64,000 nucleotides of DNA, from contig CALFSK010000016.1 of the NCBI GenBank assembly GCA_937916845.1, positions 1 through 64,000 of the forward strand, written 5' to 3'. Position 1 is the stretch's first letter. The number at the start of each line of letters is the position of its first letter. The notes below the pieces were generated by a model, which was given only the letters and a program-made list of their open reading frames with translations, searched no databases and was not told where the DNA came from. This document shows positions 63,250 through 64,000 of the stretch, piece by piece. The translations under genes were made by a program, and so were the position numbers. The stretch is from an uncultured Lactobacillus sp. Its GTDB lineage: Bacteria > Bacillota > Bacilli > Lactobacillales > Lactobacillaceae.

Positions 63250-64000
63250 TTGTATTATCGTGGTGAAGTACTCGACTTTTTAAATCAGTTACTCACGGAT
63301 GATGACGCGCCGCTAATGCGGTTGCGAATCGTCTTTTCAGGCAAAATCGATATCGAACGATTGAAGGCCGCGGTACTCGCCTCGGCACAAATTGTCCCCG
63401 AAGTATTTGGCGGCTATCAAGCTGATCATAACCGCTTCGTAGTCGCAGATGATCAATCAATAGATGCGATCGTTCACGAAGTTCAGAGCCCCTATAGCCC
63501 TGAAAACACGGCGTTTGACCTCAACCAGGGGCCGCAACTCCAACTTTTCGTTGTGCATCATGACCAGTACGACGTCTTACAAGCCTTTATGAGCCATTTG
63601 TTAACCGACAGTACCGGTTTCAAAGAATACCTCTACTTATTAACTCAGGCTTACAACTATGACGACTTAACGGATTATCAAAACGAACGCCGACTCCGAC
63701 CAGTCATGACACAATTACAACGCAAGTTTTCCCGGCCACGGCCGCACCCTAACTTGGTCACCACCGCCGTTAAACTACCGCACTACCCTGGCATCACCTT
63801 GCGCCACGGTGGTCACGTGATGTTGAGTAGTAAACAGTTCATGCGCGTGCGGCGTGTGGCGAAAGCTCAAGACGTTGGCATTAGCGAGGCAATCCTAGCC
63901 GCGTACGCTAAAGCACTTCAAGTTTTAACGGGCCACACGACGATTACGTTGCCGTGTCCCATCAACTTTAGGCGCTTCGCACCTGAGGCTGAGAAGACGA
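63250..64000 (+). CDS. condensation/acyltransferase-superfamily protein, partial
   Basis: Open frame from a TTG seven bases after GGGGGGGA, running off the window after about 250 codons. It looks like the condensation-domain/alcohol acetyltransferase superfamily: an N-terminal MRLRIVFSGKIDIERLKAAV, a degenerate HHxxxDG motif as SHLLTDSTG, and ISEAILAAYAKAL. The first His of the motif is Ser. It may be an acyltransferase of lipid or peptide metabolism. The C-terminus is not visible. Confidence 0.6.
   Translation, partial: MYYRGEVLDFLNQLLTDDDAPLMRLRIVFSGKIDIERLKAAVLASAQIVPEVFGGYQADHNRFVVADDQSIDAIVHEVQSPYSPENTAFDLNQGPQLQLFVVHHDQYDVLQAFMSHLLTDSTGFKEYLYLLTQAYNYDDLTDYQNERRLRPVMTQLQRKFSRPRPHPNLVTTAVKLPHYPGITLRHGGHVMLSSKQFMRVRRVAKAQDVGISEAILAAYAKALQVLTGHTTITLPCPINFRRFAPEAEKT

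Overview
The window looks like chromosome of a lactic acid bacterium of the Lactiplantibacillus plantarum/pentosus group. The grounds are the gene content (cyclopropane synthase, a Bateman-less IMP dehydrogenase, DUF951/DUF1129 proteins beside ychF and parAB), strong AGGAGG-type ribosome sites, frequent TTG/GTG starts, cre-like sites and many short U-tailed hairpin terminators. The species is inferred from remembered gene families, not from a search. No rRNA, tRNA, CRISPR array, IS element or prophage gene was recognised.

Layout. 1-8.2 kb is accessory: a hydrolase/MarR pair, two MFS exporters, a TetR regulator facing a small FakA-like domain protein, a decayed NAD(P)-binding gene, a large coiled-coil protein, and a HesB-like gene between duplicated flanks. 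8.3-22.2 kb is mostly housekeeping: gpmA, an AI-2E-family permease, a ROK regulator, a repeat-bearing surface protein, cfa, azlCD, and a two-component system followed by dacA. 22.9-29.6 kb is the block guaB, DUF1129, ychF, DUF951, parB, parA, noc, rsmG, all on the minus strand. 29.9-45 kb holds a nucleoside transporter, a DUF915-like surface hydrolase, a LysR/aminotransferase pair, a polar amino-acid ABC transporter, a PadR-DUF1700-DUF4097 module, an iron-export-type ABC pair and an rRNA methyltransferase.

45.4-55.4 kb is the most interesting part: nine minus-strand genes that read as one catabolic system for glycosides. They are an AraC-type regulator fused to a GH39-like domain that has lost both catalytic glutamates, a GPH-family sugar symporter, a Gfo/Idh/MocA dehydrogenase, a TIM-barrel protein followed 4 bp later by a small DUF6379-type protein (together resembling the alpha and beta subunits of C-glycoside deglycosidases), and three more genes (TIM barrel, dehydrogenase, TIM barrel). 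A GTACATGTAC palindrome sits before both the symporter and the dehydrogenase, and cre-like sites sit before three units. The likely route is uptake, oxidation of the sugar at C3, non-hydrolytic cleavage by alpha/beta, then recovery of the 3-keto sugar.

55.5-64 kb holds a secreted peptide, a HAD phosphatase, a MerR regulator, an NmrA-like reductase, a IIA-IIB-IIC PTS permease, an HhH-GPD glycosylase, a cationic secreted protein and the 5' part of a condensation/acyltransferase-like gene that runs off the window.

Two families of intergenic repeats stand out. Family A (five copies, about 150-163 bp) has a conserved branched fold with compensatory changes between copies, and four of the copies form two head-to-head pairs. 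Family B (two copies) lies just downstream of two genes, and one copy carries an extra 18-bp hairpin.
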